DNA from: Flavipsychrobacter sp.
GTDB lineage: Bacteria; Bacteroidota; Bacteroidia; Chitinophagales; Chitinophagaceae
Reading direction: 5' to 3'
NCBI GenBank assembly: GCA_016786615.1
Contig: JAEUVX010000004.1
Coordinates: 279,532-343,531 of the forward strand
Length of the DNA stretch: 64,000 nt
The first letter of the stretch is position 1; every line of letters begins with the position of its first letter. The notes under the pieces are model-generated. The model worked only from the letters and a program-made list of their open reading frames with translations, made no database searches and was not told where the DNA came from. The position numbers and the translations under genes were made by a program. Below, piece after piece: positions 24,264 through 33,363 of this stretch.

Positions 24264-25931
24264 ATGAGTAAAAAATTACTATTGTTGATGTTGCTTATTG
24301 TATCGGTTAATCTGGTACAGGCACAGACTTACATACGCACAGCTACCGGAGCGACAAACGTTTTCCCTTTTGGTAGTTCTACCAATAGGGTACAGTATTT
24401 ATACGAGGCTGCTGACTTTTCGCCGGCAGTGCCAATGGGTACAATTACTAAAGTATATTTTAAAGCGCAGTCAACGTCAACCTCTACTTACTCCAATATG
24501 ACGTTGTTGATAGGTACTACTGCATTGACACCTACTACATGGCCTACGGGGGCAGTGCCTTGGATTACCGGACTTAACTCAGCATTTTTTGCTTCATCCT
24601 ACACTATTCCTGCGGTTACAGGCCAATGGTTTTCATTTACATTAACAACTCCATTCTTTTGGGACGGTACATCAAATATTATTATAGATGTGTACTCAAA
24701 TAGCGCGGGGGGTATATATCTCGATCAAGGTAGTGTTGGTGGCAACAGGCGTTTATGGGGTGTTTCTACCAACACCAATGCTAATGCCGGCGGTACAGGT
24801 AGTGCTGCTCTTGGTTTAGATATCATTCCCGGTTCTCCGTGTACCAAAACATTGGCATTGCCTACAACAAATATTGCATCTACATCTGCGCAGGTAAACT
24901 GGAATGCTGTTCCGGGTTCATTTAAGTATGAATACATCATTGATACTACAGCACCGGGCCAGGCATTTAAACCTATTGTATCTACAACCAATACGAATGC
25001 ATTTGTAACGGGTTTGATACCGGGTAAAACACATTACCTGCGCGTAAGGAATTATTGCAGTGCTATCAGCTATTCTCTGTGGGATACAATGCAGTTTGTT
25101 ACGCTGCCTCCATGCAGCAAACCATCAGGTTTTACTGCAAGCAATATAGACTCCAACTCTGCGAATATTCAGTGGGATACTGCTAATAACGTTATATCAT
25201 GGCAATGGCTGGTAGATACCAATAGAGCCAATCCATTATTAAGCAACCCGAATATTCAGACTACTACTATACGATTCAAAGCTTTAACAGGCCTTTCGGA
25301 AGGGAAATGGAACTATGTGCATATACGTGCAAAATGTGTTGCCAATGATAGTTCAAGCTGGTCGTTAGACTCATTCTATACACCAACTCCATGCCGCAAA
25401 CCGGTATTGTCGCTTTCATTCCTCAATCCATTTACGGCATCTATATCATGGCCTGCGGTTAAGACAGCCGTTAACTATGAATACTTTATGGGCCCTGTAT
25501 CGGCCATACCTGCAAATGGTACGCCATTAATCAATCCGTTTATCCTGACACCATATTTAGTTCCAAGCACCAACTATACAATGAGTGTGCGTTGTAATTG
25601 TGTTGACAATGGAGTTAAACAAACATCGGGCTGGGCATCGTTAGATTTCACATCGGCACCACCATTAAGTGTTGGCAATGTATCAGAAACACCATTCAGT
25701 ATTGCGACGTACCCCAATCCTGTAAAAGACAACCTGATAATCAAGGCTACTGGCAAACGCAGTGGGGTAGCTACTATTACCATTATGGATGTGAAAGGCC
25801 AGGTAGTTAAGCAACTGAAAATGGATACGGAGCAGGCAGATATTGATGTAGCATCATTAGCATCAGGTATATATCTGCTGCAATACGTTGATGCAAATAC
25901 CAATACAAATACAAAATTCACTAAGCAATAA
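24264..25931 (+). CDS. T9SS-exported fibronectin-III-like surface protein 4
   Basis: The 555-residue protein has a signal peptide (about 1-20, ending LVQAQ). Its N-terminal domain is homologous to that of protein 3 but diverged (NRVQYLYEAADFSPAVPMGTI, WFSFTLTTPFFWDGTSNIII, LDQGSVGGNRRLWG). The three fibronectin-III-like modules and the first part of the sorting domain are almost identical to protein 3, while the final 40 residues (QVVKQLKMDTEQADID ... KFTKQ) are different. This mosaic pattern points to duplication followed by gene conversion or selection on the ends. It probably has the same surface role. Confidence 0.85.
   Translation: MSKKLLLLMLLIVSVNLVQAQTYIRTATGATNVFPFGSSTNRVQYLYEAADFSPAVPMGTITKVYFKAQSTSTSTYSNMTLLIGTTALTPTTWPTGAVPWITGLNSAFFASSYTIPAVTGQWFSFTLTTPFFWDGTSNIIIDVYSNSAGGIYLDQGSVGGNRRLWGVSTNTNANAGGTGSAALGLDIIPGSPCTKTLALPTTNIASTSAQVNWNAVPGSFKYEYIIDTTAPGQAFKPIVSTTNTNAFVTGLIPGKTHYLRVRNYCSAISYSLWDTMQFVTLPPCSKPSGFTASNIDSNSANIQWDTANNVISWQWLVDTNRANPLLSNPNIQTTTIRFKALTGLSEGKWNYVHIRAKCVANDSSSWSLDSFYTPTPCRKPVLSLSFLNPFTASISWPAVKTAVNYEYFMGPVSAIPANGTPLINPFILTPYLVPSTNYTMSVRCNCVDNGVKQTSGWASLDFTSAPPLSVGNVSETPFSIATYPNPVKDNLIIKATGKRSGVATITIMDVKGQVVKQLKMDTEQADIDVASLASGIYLLQYVDANTNTNTKFTKQ
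24861..25761 (+). repeat. 901-bp segment duplicated from the previous gene (copy 2)
   Basis: Gap-free counterpart of 23004-23904 (see that entry), encoding the fibronectin-III-like modules and the front of the sorting domain. Confidence 0.8.
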
Positions 25932-25951
25932 ATTCGGGAGTGTATTATTTT

Positions 25952-25987
25952 AAGACGAATACCTGTAATCAGGTATTCGTCTTTTTT
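25952..25987 (+). terminator. terminator of FN3/T9SS gene 4
   Basis: A perfect 14-bp stem (25952-25965 with 25970-25983, AAGACGAATACCTG and its complement) with a TAAT loop, followed by a T run. It is the strongest terminator in the array. Confidence 0.92.
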
Positions 25988-26139
25988 GTAACCCGAAATT
26001 AATATGTTCAAAATCCTAACGATTTTCTGGTTATAGCCGTCTATTATATATAGAAACAGGTGTTTTGAGTATTCATTTTTTTTTATTATTATTGCTACAA
26101 CACTTAACTTTATAAAGGTTTATTCAAATTATAGAGCTC

Positions 26140-27627
26140 ATGCTAATAAAACTTTACCCAAACCGTATTAAGACCGCTATTGCAATTGCAGGTTTAATAC
26201 TGACAGCAGGCACTGCTGATGCTCAGGTATATTGTACACCGCAAGCAGCAGTTTCCGGTGCCAATTGTGGCCAGGGGTCTCCGAGCGCAATTCGTATCAA
26301 TAGTGTTACCACTACAGGTGCTGTTACAAACATTGCAAACGCAAACAATACCTGTAATACAGCTACAGGGTACGAAATATACAGTGGCCCGGGCAAAGAG
26401 CTGACGGTTAACGCAGGTACAAGTTTTGGCTATACTATACAGTTGGCAAGTACAGGTACTGCATTCCCTTATAAAGTAGCAATATGGGTTGACTGGAACA
26501 GAGATAGCGTATTTAATACACTGGCTTATCCCGCCAATGCCAATGGTGAGTTTATGGTAGTATCTCCGGGGGCATTTACTTGTTGTACAGTACCATCGGG
26601 TACTATGGGTACAACAATACCTGTGCCACCTACTGCAAAAAATGGCCGTACGCGTATGCGTATCCGCGTGGGTACAAGGAATGGTGTTAACCCGCCATAC
26701 GCACCACCAGTAGGTGAAGACCCTTGTTTCCTGGGTGGTTTCTATTACGGAGAAGTTGAAGATTATTATGTAAACGTAATCAATCCGTGCTCTCCGCCAC
26801 CACAAATCACATATTCAAACCTCACATACAATTCTGCGAACATTAAGTGGAAAAAATGGCCAACTGCTCTGATGTATGAGTATGTAATTACAACTACACC
26901 GGGAACACCTGGTAATGGTAATAATCTTACAAAAGATACATCGTTGAGTTTGCCTGATAGCAACTTCCCGATAGTATGTAATACAAAATACTACTTCTAC
27001 ATACGCAGCATTTGTGATACAGCAGGCCTTAATCAACAAAACTGGGTTGTATCTCCATGGAAGCTGGACTCGTTTGTAGTGCCGCCATGCTGCTATACAC
27101 CACAGATAACAATTGCAAATATTTCGAGTACAACTGCCATTGCAAGCTGGACGCCGGTACCAAGTGTGCAGCGTTATGAGTATGCCGTGCGTATAGATAC
27201 ACAAATACCACAGAGCGGCAATATCACAACACAAACAAGTGTAGTGTTGCAAGGTTTGGCACCGGGTAAAGAATGGTATTTCTTCCTGCGTGCGCATTGT
27301 ACACCAACACCGTTATCTCCTTGGGGGCTCGACTCGTTCCTGACACAACCGGGTACAGGCATCGTAGCTACAGGTAATGTTAAGAACTTTGAAATACAGG
27401 CATTCCCTAACCCGATGAAGGATAAATTTAACCTCCGCGTAGTTGGCGGCATGAAGTCAGGAATAGGTAATATTATCGTTACGGATATTACTGGTAAAGT
27501 AATATCTCAACTGAAAATGGAAAATGACATGATGGATGTTAACCTTGAAGGCAAACCGGCTGGTATGTATTTGCTCAAATACACCGATGATGCCAATAGT
27601 ACCATCATTAAGGTCACGAAAGAATAG
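26140..27627 (+). CDS. T9SS-exported GEVED/fibronectin-III-like surface protein 5
   Basis: The 495-residue protein has a signal peptide (about 1-29, ending GTADAQ). A GEVED-type domain follows (about 30-215): KVAIWVDWNRDSVFN, RMRIRVGTRNGVNPP and YYGEVEDYYVNV, the calcium-site-like pattern frequent in T9SS cargo. Two fibronectin-III-like modules and a sorting domain (AFPNPMKDKFNLRV ... KPAGMYLLKYTDD) complete it. It shares the Cys/Trp repeat style of proteins 1-4 but has a third kind of N-terminus and no phased array in front. No catalytic residues are seen. Confidence 0.85.
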   Translation: MLIKLYPNRIKTAIAIAGLILTAGTADAQVYCTPQAAVSGANCGQGSPSAIRINSVTTTGAVTNIANANNTCNTATGYEIYSGPGKELTVNAGTSFGYTIQLASTGTAFPYKVAIWVDWNRDSVFNTLAYPANANGEFMVVSPGAFTCCTVPSGTMGTTIPVPPTAKNGRTRMRIRVGTRNGVNPPYAPPVGEDPCFLGGFYYGEVEDYYVNVINPCSPPPQITYSNLTYNSANIKWKKWPTALMYEYVITTTPGTPGNGNNLTKDTSLSLPDSNFPIVCNTKYYFYIRSICDTAGLNQQNWVVSPWKLDSFVVPPCCYTPQITIANISSTTAIASWTPVPSVQRYEYAVRIDTQIPQSGNITTQTSVVLQGLAPGKEWYFFLRAHCTPTPLSPWGLDSFLTQPGTGIVATGNVKNFEIQAFPNPMKDKFNLRVVGGMKSGIGNIIVTDITGKVISQLKMENDMMDVNLEGKPAGMYLLKYTDDANSTIIKVTKE

Positions 27628-27647
27628 ATTTAATAAAACTTCATAAC

Positions 27648-27684
27648 AAAGCCTCCGCAGTCAGCGGGGGCTTTTCTTTTTTAT
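27648..27684 (+). terminator. terminator of FN3/T9SS gene 5
   Basis: AAAGCCTCCGC (27648-27658) pairs with GCGGGGGCTTT (27664-27674) with one T-G pair, followed by TTCTTTTTT. Confidence 0.88.
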
Positions 27685-27760
27685 AGATAGGGTGATAAAA
27701 AGCGTTAATCAGAAATAAAGTTTATTTTGGAGCGTTATATCTAACAACTAAAACGAGTAT

Positions 27761-29245
27761 ATGTCTCAAGACCTGACATTAGAACAGATACAGGATTTTA
27801 AAGGGAAGTACCCCAAGCAGATATGGTACCTCTTCCTCACCGAAATGTGGGAACGATTTTGTTTCTACGGATTGCGTGGTATGCTTACCGTATTCATGGT
27901 TACGCAGCTGATGATAGACGAGAAAGCAGCCAACCTGCAGTATGGTGCTATACAGGCGTTTATTTATGCATTTACTTTCATAGGTGGTTTGTTTGCAGAT
28001 AAGATACTTGGTTTCCGTAAGTCGCTCTTTTGGGGTGGTATATTGATGATAGCAGGCAGCTTTATCATTGCGGCAAATCCAACAGAGTTCTTTTATATAG
28101 GTACATGCTTTACCATCGTGGGTACCGGTTTCTTTAAGCCTAACATATCTACCATGGTGGGTGAGCTATATCGTGCAGGAGACCCGCGCAGGGATGCCGG
28201 TTTTGGTTTGTTTTATTCAGGTATTAATATCGGTGCATTCTTTGGTGGTATGGTTTGTGTCTATCTGGGCAAATACCATTCATGGAATCTCGCCTTTGCT
28301 TCTGCAGGTATTGTAATGATGATAGGCTTACTGACTTTTGTGTTTACACAAAAAAGTATGGGTCCTATCGGTTTGTCGCCGCTGAAAGATTATGTGCCTG
28401 GTAAAAGAAAAATATATGAAATAGCAACTTTCATTGGCTCTTTGGCAGTAATGCCGTTGATACTGCTGATGGTAAGCAAGACAGAATATACAGACTATTT
28501 CATGTACACCATCGGGCCGTTGACGCTTCTCTACCTGGTATATGAAATGACAAAACTAACAGGTGCAGAACGCAAAAAAATGATTGCAGCGTTAGTGTTC
28601 ATTATCTTCTCGGTATTCTTCTGGGCATTCTTTGAACAGAGTGGTGGTTCATTGAGTTTGTTTGCCTTGTATAACTTGAATGATACATTACTTGGCGTAT
28701 CCGGTGTGGACCCGAATGTGGTAAATAATAGTGCCAACTCGGTGTTTGTTATTGTATTCAGCATTGTTCTTGGTTTGTTATGGATATGGCTTGCAAAAAA
28801 GAAAATTGAACCCAACTCTGTTGTGAAATTCGGTTTAGGATTTTTGTTCCTTGCGGGTGCATTTTATACTTTCTATGCAACACGCTTCTTTGCTGGGCCT
28901 GATGGTAAAACATCGTTGGATATTTTTACACTAGCATATCTGGTAATCACATTCGGTGAATTGTGTCTTTCTCCTATCGGCTTATCGCTGATGACGAAAC
29001 TGGCACCTAAAAAGCTATGGGGTGTGATGATGGGTATGTGGTTCCTTGCCAGTGCATACGGGCAATATGCAGCAGGTTTGCTGGGTGCAGGCATGGCTAC
29101 AACCAACGAAAATGCCAGCCTTACAGAAAAGCTGATTTCTTATACAGATGGTTACAAGCAATTGGGTATCTACGCGCTGATAGCAGGTATTGCACTGATT
29201 GTAATATCTCCGATTGTCAGGAAGCTGATGCAGGAAGTGAAATAA
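27761..29245 (+). CDS. proton-dependent oligopeptide transporter (POT/PTR family)
   Basis: The 494-residue MFS-type protein has 12-14 membrane helices and the POT signatures: EMWERFCFYGLRGML (the ExxERFxYY-type proton-coupling motif, with Cys-Phe variation), GGLFADKILGFRKS in the first cytoplasmic loop, and FFKPNISTMVGELY. It imports di- and tripeptides with protons across the inner membrane. It stands alone between two terminators. Confidence 0.92.
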   Translation: MSQDLTLEQIQDFKGKYPKQIWYLFLTEMWERFCFYGLRGMLTVFMVTQLMIDEKAANLQYGAIQAFIYAFTFIGGLFADKILGFRKSLFWGGILMIAGSFIIAANPTEFFYIGTCFTIVGTGFFKPNISTMVGELYRAGDPRRDAGFGLFYSGINIGAFFGGMVCVYLGKYHSWNLAFASAGIVMMIGLLTFVFTQKSMGPIGLSPLKDYVPGKRKIYEIATFIGSLAVMPLILLMVSKTEYTDYFMYTIGPLTLLYLVYEMTKLTGAERKKMIAALVFIIFSVFFWAFFEQSGGSLSLFALYNLNDTLLGVSGVDPNVVNNSANSVFVIVFSIVLGLLWIWLAKKKIEPNSVVKFGLGFLFLAGAFYTFYATRFFAGPDGKTSLDIFTLAYLVITFGELCLSPIGLSLMTKLAPKKLWGVMMGMWFLASAYGQYAAGLLGAGMATTNENASLTEKLISYTDGYKQLGIYALIAGIALIVISPIVRKLMQEVK

Positions 29246-29264
29246 TAAGTGCTTTTTAGATATG

Positions 29265-29290
29265 AAGCCCCGCACATGCGGGGCTTTTTC
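29265..29290 (+). terminator. terminator of the peptide transporter gene
   Basis: A perfect 10-bp stem, AAGCCCCGCA (29265-29274) with TGCGGGGCTT (29277-29286), and a T run. Confidence 0.88.
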
Positions 29291-29332
29291 TTTGTTGTGT
29301 AAATTATATACTGTTTTTTTGTGGCTGTATCT

Positions 29333-30010
29333 ATGAAGAAATATGCTGTAATAGTAGCGGGTGGCAAAGGTGTGCGCATGGGTAGTGCTGTACCTAAACA
29401 GTTTTTGCCACTGAACGGGCATCCGATTTTATATCATACCGTAAAAGCGTTTGCAGATGCGTATGCAGATATGCAATTGGTACTGGTGTTGCCGCAAGAC
29501 CAGCTAAGCTATGCACAGATGGTGCTGCAATCTTTCCCCGAAAGAATAGATATAACAATAGTAGCAGGTGGAGAAACACGCTACCACAGTGTGCAGAACG
29601 GACTGAAAGTTGTTGACGCGGACAGTATTGTATTTGTACACGATGGTGTGCGCCCGTTGGCAACAACAGAACTGATACACCGCTGCTACGAGCAGGCTGT
29701 AGATAAAGGCAGCGCCATACCTGCCATCCCCGTTGCAGACAGTATGCGTATATTGGAAGATGAAGACAGCCGCCCGATAGACAGAGAACAGATGCGCATT
29801 ATTCAAACCCCGCAAACATTCAAAGCAGAAGTGATACTGCCTGCATTTGCACAGGAGTATCAGGCTGCATTTACAGACGAAGCTACAGTTGTAGAAGCTT
29901 ACGGAGATAATGTGCATCTGGTACAGGGAGAGCGCAGCAATATAAAAGTAACAACGCCCGAGGATATGATAGTAGCAGAGGCTTTACTGAAAGCAAGAGA
30001 AAATGCGTAG
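29333..30010 (+). CDS. ispD: 2-C-methyl-D-erythritol 4-phosphate cytidylyltransferase
   Basis: This enzyme of the MEP isoprenoid pathway makes CDP-methylerythritol from CTP. I start at ATG 29333 (MKKYAVIVAGGKG; 225 residues); a GTG four codons upstream is possible. Motifs present are the nucleotide-binding AGGKGVRMG...VPKQFLPL near the N-terminus, VHDGVRPL in the middle and QTPQTFKAE. The gene at 30003 starts inside its last codons (8-base overlap), so the two are translationally coupled. The last MEP-pathway enzyme, ispH, is at 54.6 kb in this window. Confidence 0.93.
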   Translation: MKKYAVIVAGGKGVRMGSAVPKQFLPLNGHPILYHTVKAFADAYADMQLVLVLPQDQLSYAQMVLQSFPERIDITIVAGGETRYHSVQNGLKVVDADSIVFVHDGVRPLATTELIHRCYEQAVDKGSAIPAIPVADSMRILEDEDSRPIDREQMRIIQTPQTFKAEVILPAFAQEYQAAFTDEATVVEAYGDNVHLVQGERSNIKVTTPEDMIVAEALLKARENA

Positions 30011-30914
30011 TGTTTTTACCCTGATATTAATTGTGTGTAGCACTGTGTCTTTTGCGCAAAAAGATACAAGTATATTCAAACTGCCCATCAAAATGGATGA
30101 TGTGGTGATAAAAGCAGTACGAAAAGGCTGGGATGTGCAGGGATTTATAAAACGAGTGAAAACCGATACCACTTTCTACAAAGCTTTTCGCAGCCTGCAT
30201 GTGCTTACCTGGAATGCAACCAATGATATTCGGGTGTACGATAACAAAGGAGCAGTACAGGCATCGCTCAATAGCAAGACAAAACAAGTGTATGCTAATG
30301 GCTGCCGTACGATGCAGGTGCTGGAAGAAAAAACAACAGGCGATTTTTATAATCGTAAAAGGCAGTACAATTATTACACTGCCGAATTGTATGCTTACCT
30401 CTTTTTTACAGTCGGTAAAAAATGTGGTGAGAATGATTATGTAACAGCCGGCATCAGGAAGGTAGGCAACAGTAAAAATGAGAGCAACAGTTATAAGCTG
30501 AAACAACTGATGTTTAACCCCGGCAGCAAGGTTACCGGCATCCCGTTAATGGGTGATAAAAGTGCCATCTTTGAACCCGAAGTCGCTAAGATGTATGACT
30601 TTAAATTATCATCGCAGGAGTATCGTGGAGAGGAATGTTATGTATTTAGGGCCGTACCCCAAAAAGGTTATGAAAAAGAAGTGGTATATGATGATTTGAC
30701 CACATGGTTTCGCAAAACGGATTACAGTATTGTCGCTCGAGATTATTCATTGTCTTACAGGGCAGGTGTGTACGACTTTATTGTGCGAATGAAAGTGCGC
30801 ATGACGCATGCACATGGTAAAATGGTGCCGTCGCATATAGAATATGATGGAAATTGGCATGTGTTTACCAAGAAGCGTGAACGCGTAAAGTTTACTACCA
30901 GCCTCACCTATTAA
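30003..30914 (+). CDS. secreted protein of unknown function downstream of ispD
   Basis: The 303-residue protein has a signal peptide (about 1-18, ending VSFAQ) and no sorting domain, so it is likely periplasmic or outer-membrane associated. The sequence alternates short basic and aromatic strands (YDDLTTWFRKTDYSIVARDYSL, DFIVRMKVRMTHAHGKMVPSHIEYDG). The late part resembles LolA/DUF-type half-barrel proteins of this phylum, but I cannot name the family. It overlaps ispD by 8 bases and is followed by dnaG after 37 bases. Confidence 0.6.
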   Translation: MRSVFTLILIVCSTVSFAQKDTSIFKLPIKMDDVVIKAVRKGWDVQGFIKRVKTDTTFYKAFRSLHVLTWNATNDIRVYDNKGAVQASLNSKTKQVYANGCRTMQVLEEKTTGDFYNRKRQYNYYTAELYAYLFFTVGKKCGENDYVTAGIRKVGNSKNESNSYKLKQLMFNPGSKVTGIPLMGDKSAIFEPEVAKMYDFKLSSQEYRGEECYVFRAVPQKGYEKEVVYDDLTTWFRKTDYSIVARDYSLSYRAGVYDFIVRMKVRMTHAHGKMVPSHIEYDGNWHVFTKKRERVKFTTSLTY

Positions 30915-30951
30915 TTACCCGCTGCCATTTTCTTTAATTAACTTCGCAGAA

Positions 30952-32913
30952 ATGATTTCCCCCGCATCCATACAGGAAGTAATGAACCGTGCCGACGTCG
31001 TTGAAGTCATAGGCCAGTTTCTGCGTTTGAAGAAACGTGGGGTGAATTATATTGCCAATTGCCCTTTTCATAACGAAAAGACACCTTCGTTTACCGTATC
31101 GGGTGCCAAGGGCTTGTATAAATGTTTTGGTTGTGGCAAGGGGGGCAATGTGGTAAGTTTTGTACAAGAGCATGAAAAGCTGACTTATCCCGAAGCCATC
31201 CGCTGGCTGGCAGATTACTACAAGATAAAGCTGGAAGAAACAGAGCGCAGCCCCGAGCAACAGCAAATGCAACTTGCAGAGGAAGCGCTTCGTATTCTGA
31301 ACGAATATGCCGCACAGTATTTCTCCGAAACCTTATCGGACAGTGAGGAAGGGCAGACTATAGGAGGCAGCTATTTTAAGCAACGGGGTTTTTCTAAAGA
31401 AACGATTGAAAAATTCAGGTTAGGGTACAACCCTGAAAGCGGGGAGGCATTTTATACAGCCGCTACAAAGAAGGGCTATAATGCCGATTTGCTTGAAAAA
31501 GCTGGGCTGATAAAAAACAGCGGGCGTGGTTATTACGATATATACCGTGGCAGGGTGATATTCCCCATACAGAGCATGACTGGGCGTGTACTTGGCTTTG
31601 GTGCACGCATACTGAAAACAAACGACCGCGCACCTAAATACATTAATACACCGGAGAATGAACTGTATAACAAAAGCCGTGTGCTGTATGGCATGTACCA
31701 AAGCCGTACTGCCATCAGCAAACAAGACGAGTGTTTTCTGGTTGAGGGCTATACAGACGTTATATCATTGCACCAGGGTGGTGTAGAGAATGTAGTAGCC
31801 AGTAGCGGTACATCGCTTACCGAAGGCCAATTAAGATTGATTGGCCAACTGACACACAATCTGACAATACTTTATGATGGTGATGCTGCGGGTGTGAAGG
31901 CAGCGCTACGTGGGTTGGATATGGCTTTGGGGCAGAGCTTTAATGTGAAGCTGGTATTGTTGCCCGAAGGTGAAGACCCGGATAGTTTTATACAGAAAAA
32001 TGGTGAGCACGGTTTTCGTGATTATGTAAAAGCACATAAGCAGGATGTGATAAACTTCCGAATGGAAGTAGGTATGAAAGAAGTGGGTGACGACCCAGTG
32101 CGCAAATCGAAACTGGTAAACGAGATTGCCGAAAGTGTAGCGCGTATTAACAAGGCAGAAGACTTTGCTTTGCAGGATTATTACATCCGCGAAGCAGCAA
32201 GGAGGTTGCAGGTAGATGAAACAAAGCTCGTCAACCTTGTAAACAAATATATACGCGACAGGGTAGAGAATGACCAGAAGCAACAGGAACGGAATAAAGC
32301 AGCAGCTACCCCAACTACCGACCCTGACCAGATAAAAACAGAATCGGAGCTGATAGATCATGTATCGAAGGTGAAACCGAATGTGCAGCAGGAATGGGAG
32401 CTGGTGCGTGTGTTGCTGGAGCATGGTGCAAAGGATATACCGGATTTCAAAAATGTTGCAGATAAGGTACATCAGACAGTAGACCCCGACCTGATAGAAA
32501 ATGAACTGGCACGAAGGATTTTTGATGATTACTTCAAGCACATTGCGATACATAATGTACCGCCGGATATACAACATGTGGTAAATAATACAGGTAAAGA
32601 TGTACTCGACATTATATCGAGCGTGTTGTATGTGCGTACAGACATCAGCCACAACTGGAAAGATGTGTATGGTATTGAAGCATTGCATGGCGACCTTAAT
32701 TATATCAACGAAGTAGATAGCTCGCTTGCATATTTTGAAGTGAAGAACCTGAAAATGATGCAGGCACAATTGCTCAACAGGTTGGCTACTGAAACAGAGC
32801 AACCCCGTATCATGGCTCTGGTAAAAAAACAAATGGAACTGAAACGGACTGAAGCAGAGATTGTAAAGCGTATGGGTACTGTGATTCTTAAAATCTGGAA
32901 GAACCAAATATAA
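30952..32913 (+). CDS. dnaG: DNA primase
   Basis: The 653-residue primase synthesises RNA primers at the replication fork. The N-terminal CHC2 zinc domain has C37, H40, C58 and C61 (CPFH ... CFGCGKGG). The TOPRIM core follows, with FLVEGYTDVISLHQGG, LYDGDAAGVKAALRG and EGEDPDSF, containing the catalytic acidic residues. The C-terminal 200 residues form the helicase-interaction region and are poorly conserved, as usual. Its stop TAA shares bases with the ATG of ruvX (TAATG), which indicates coupled translation. Confidence 0.95.
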   Translation: MISPASIQEVMNRADVVEVIGQFLRLKKRGVNYIANCPFHNEKTPSFTVSGAKGLYKCFGCGKGGNVVSFVQEHEKLTYPEAIRWLADYYKIKLEETERSPEQQQMQLAEEALRILNEYAAQYFSETLSDSEEGQTIGGSYFKQRGFSKETIEKFRLGYNPESGEAFYTAATKKGYNADLLEKAGLIKNSGRGYYDIYRGRVIFPIQSMTGRVLGFGARILKTNDRAPKYINTPENELYNKSRVLYGMYQSRTAISKQDECFLVEGYTDVISLHQGGVENVVASSGTSLTEGQLRLIGQLTHNLTILYDGDAAGVKAALRGLDMALGQSFNVKLVLLPEGEDPDSFIQKNGEHGFRDYVKAHKQDVINFRMEVGMKEVGDDPVRKSKLVNEIAESVARINKAEDFALQDYYIREAARRLQVDETKLVNLVNKYIRDRVENDQKQQERNKAAATPTTDPDQIKTESELIDHVSKVKPNVQQEWELVRVLLEHGAKDIPDFKNVADKVHQTVDPDLIENELARRIFDDYFKHIAIHNVPPDIQHVVNNTGKDVLDIISSVLYVRTDISHNWKDVYGIEALHGDLNYINEVDSSLAYFEVKNLKMMQAQLLNRLATETEQPRIMALVKKQMELKRTEAEIVKRMGTVILKIWKNQI

Positions 32914-33326
32914 TGGGCAGGATACTGGCATTAGACTATGGCAAAAAGCGTACAGGTGTGGCCGCTACCGACCCATTGCAGATAATAGCAACTGCCGTTG
33001 ATACCGTTGATACAGGAGAACTGATTGGCTGGCTGAAAAAATACATTGCAGCAGAGCCTGTAGAAAGAATAGTAATAGGCTACCCGCTGAATTTTGATGA
33101 TACCCCAACAGATGCCACACCATTAGTTGAAAAATTTATAATAAAATTTAAAAATGTGTTCCCCGATATGCCTGTCGATACATGGGATGAACGCATGACT
33201 TCTAAGATGGCATCTCAGGCCATAGCAGAAATGGGGCTTAAAAAGAAAATCCGTGAGCGCAAAGAACTCGTAGATAGTATTGCAGCGGTGATCATTTTAC
33301 GCGAATATCTTGAAAGCCGCAGCTAA
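32913..33326 (+). CDS. ruvX: YqgF/RuvX-family Holliday-junction resolvase-like nuclease
   Basis: A 137-residue RNase-H-fold protein with ILALDYGKKRTGVAATDPL at the N-terminus (catalytic D), VIGYPLN with the following TPTDA, WDERMTSKMA (catalytic E) and KELVDSIAAVIILREYL (catalytic D). The family acts in 16S rRNA 5'-end maturation (YqgF) and has also been proposed as a resolvase. It follows dnaG with overlapping stop and start, and its 3' end contains the def promoter. Confidence 0.9.
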   Translation: MGRILALDYGKKRTGVAATDPLQIIATAVDTVDTGELIGWLKKYIAAEPVERIVIGYPLNFDDTPTDATPLVEKFIIKFKNVFPDMPVDTWDERMTSKMASQAIAEMGLKKKIRERKELVDSIAAVIILREYLESRS

Positions 33327-33338
33327 TTCGTATTTTTG
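33309..33338 (+). promoter_or_regulatory. promoter of def
   Basis: CTTG (33309-33312), an 18-base spacer and TATTTTTG (33331-33338) fit the Bacteroidota promoter consensus. It overlaps the end of ruvX and lies 25 bp upstream of the def start. Confidence 0.55.
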
Positions 33339-33363
33339 CGGATTATATAATTTAAAATATTAG

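Noticed and set aside
18222-27627. Possible CRISPR or tandem nucleotide repeat because of the repeated protein modules
   Set aside because: The repetition is at the protein-domain level with codon-aligned divergence; there are no short direct repeats with unique spacers.
31906-32931. 341-residue open frame on the minus strand opposite dnaG
   Set aside because: It is fully antisense to a well-supported primase gene, is rich in Cys, His, Phe and Tyr as expected of a complementary-strand shadow, and matches no family.
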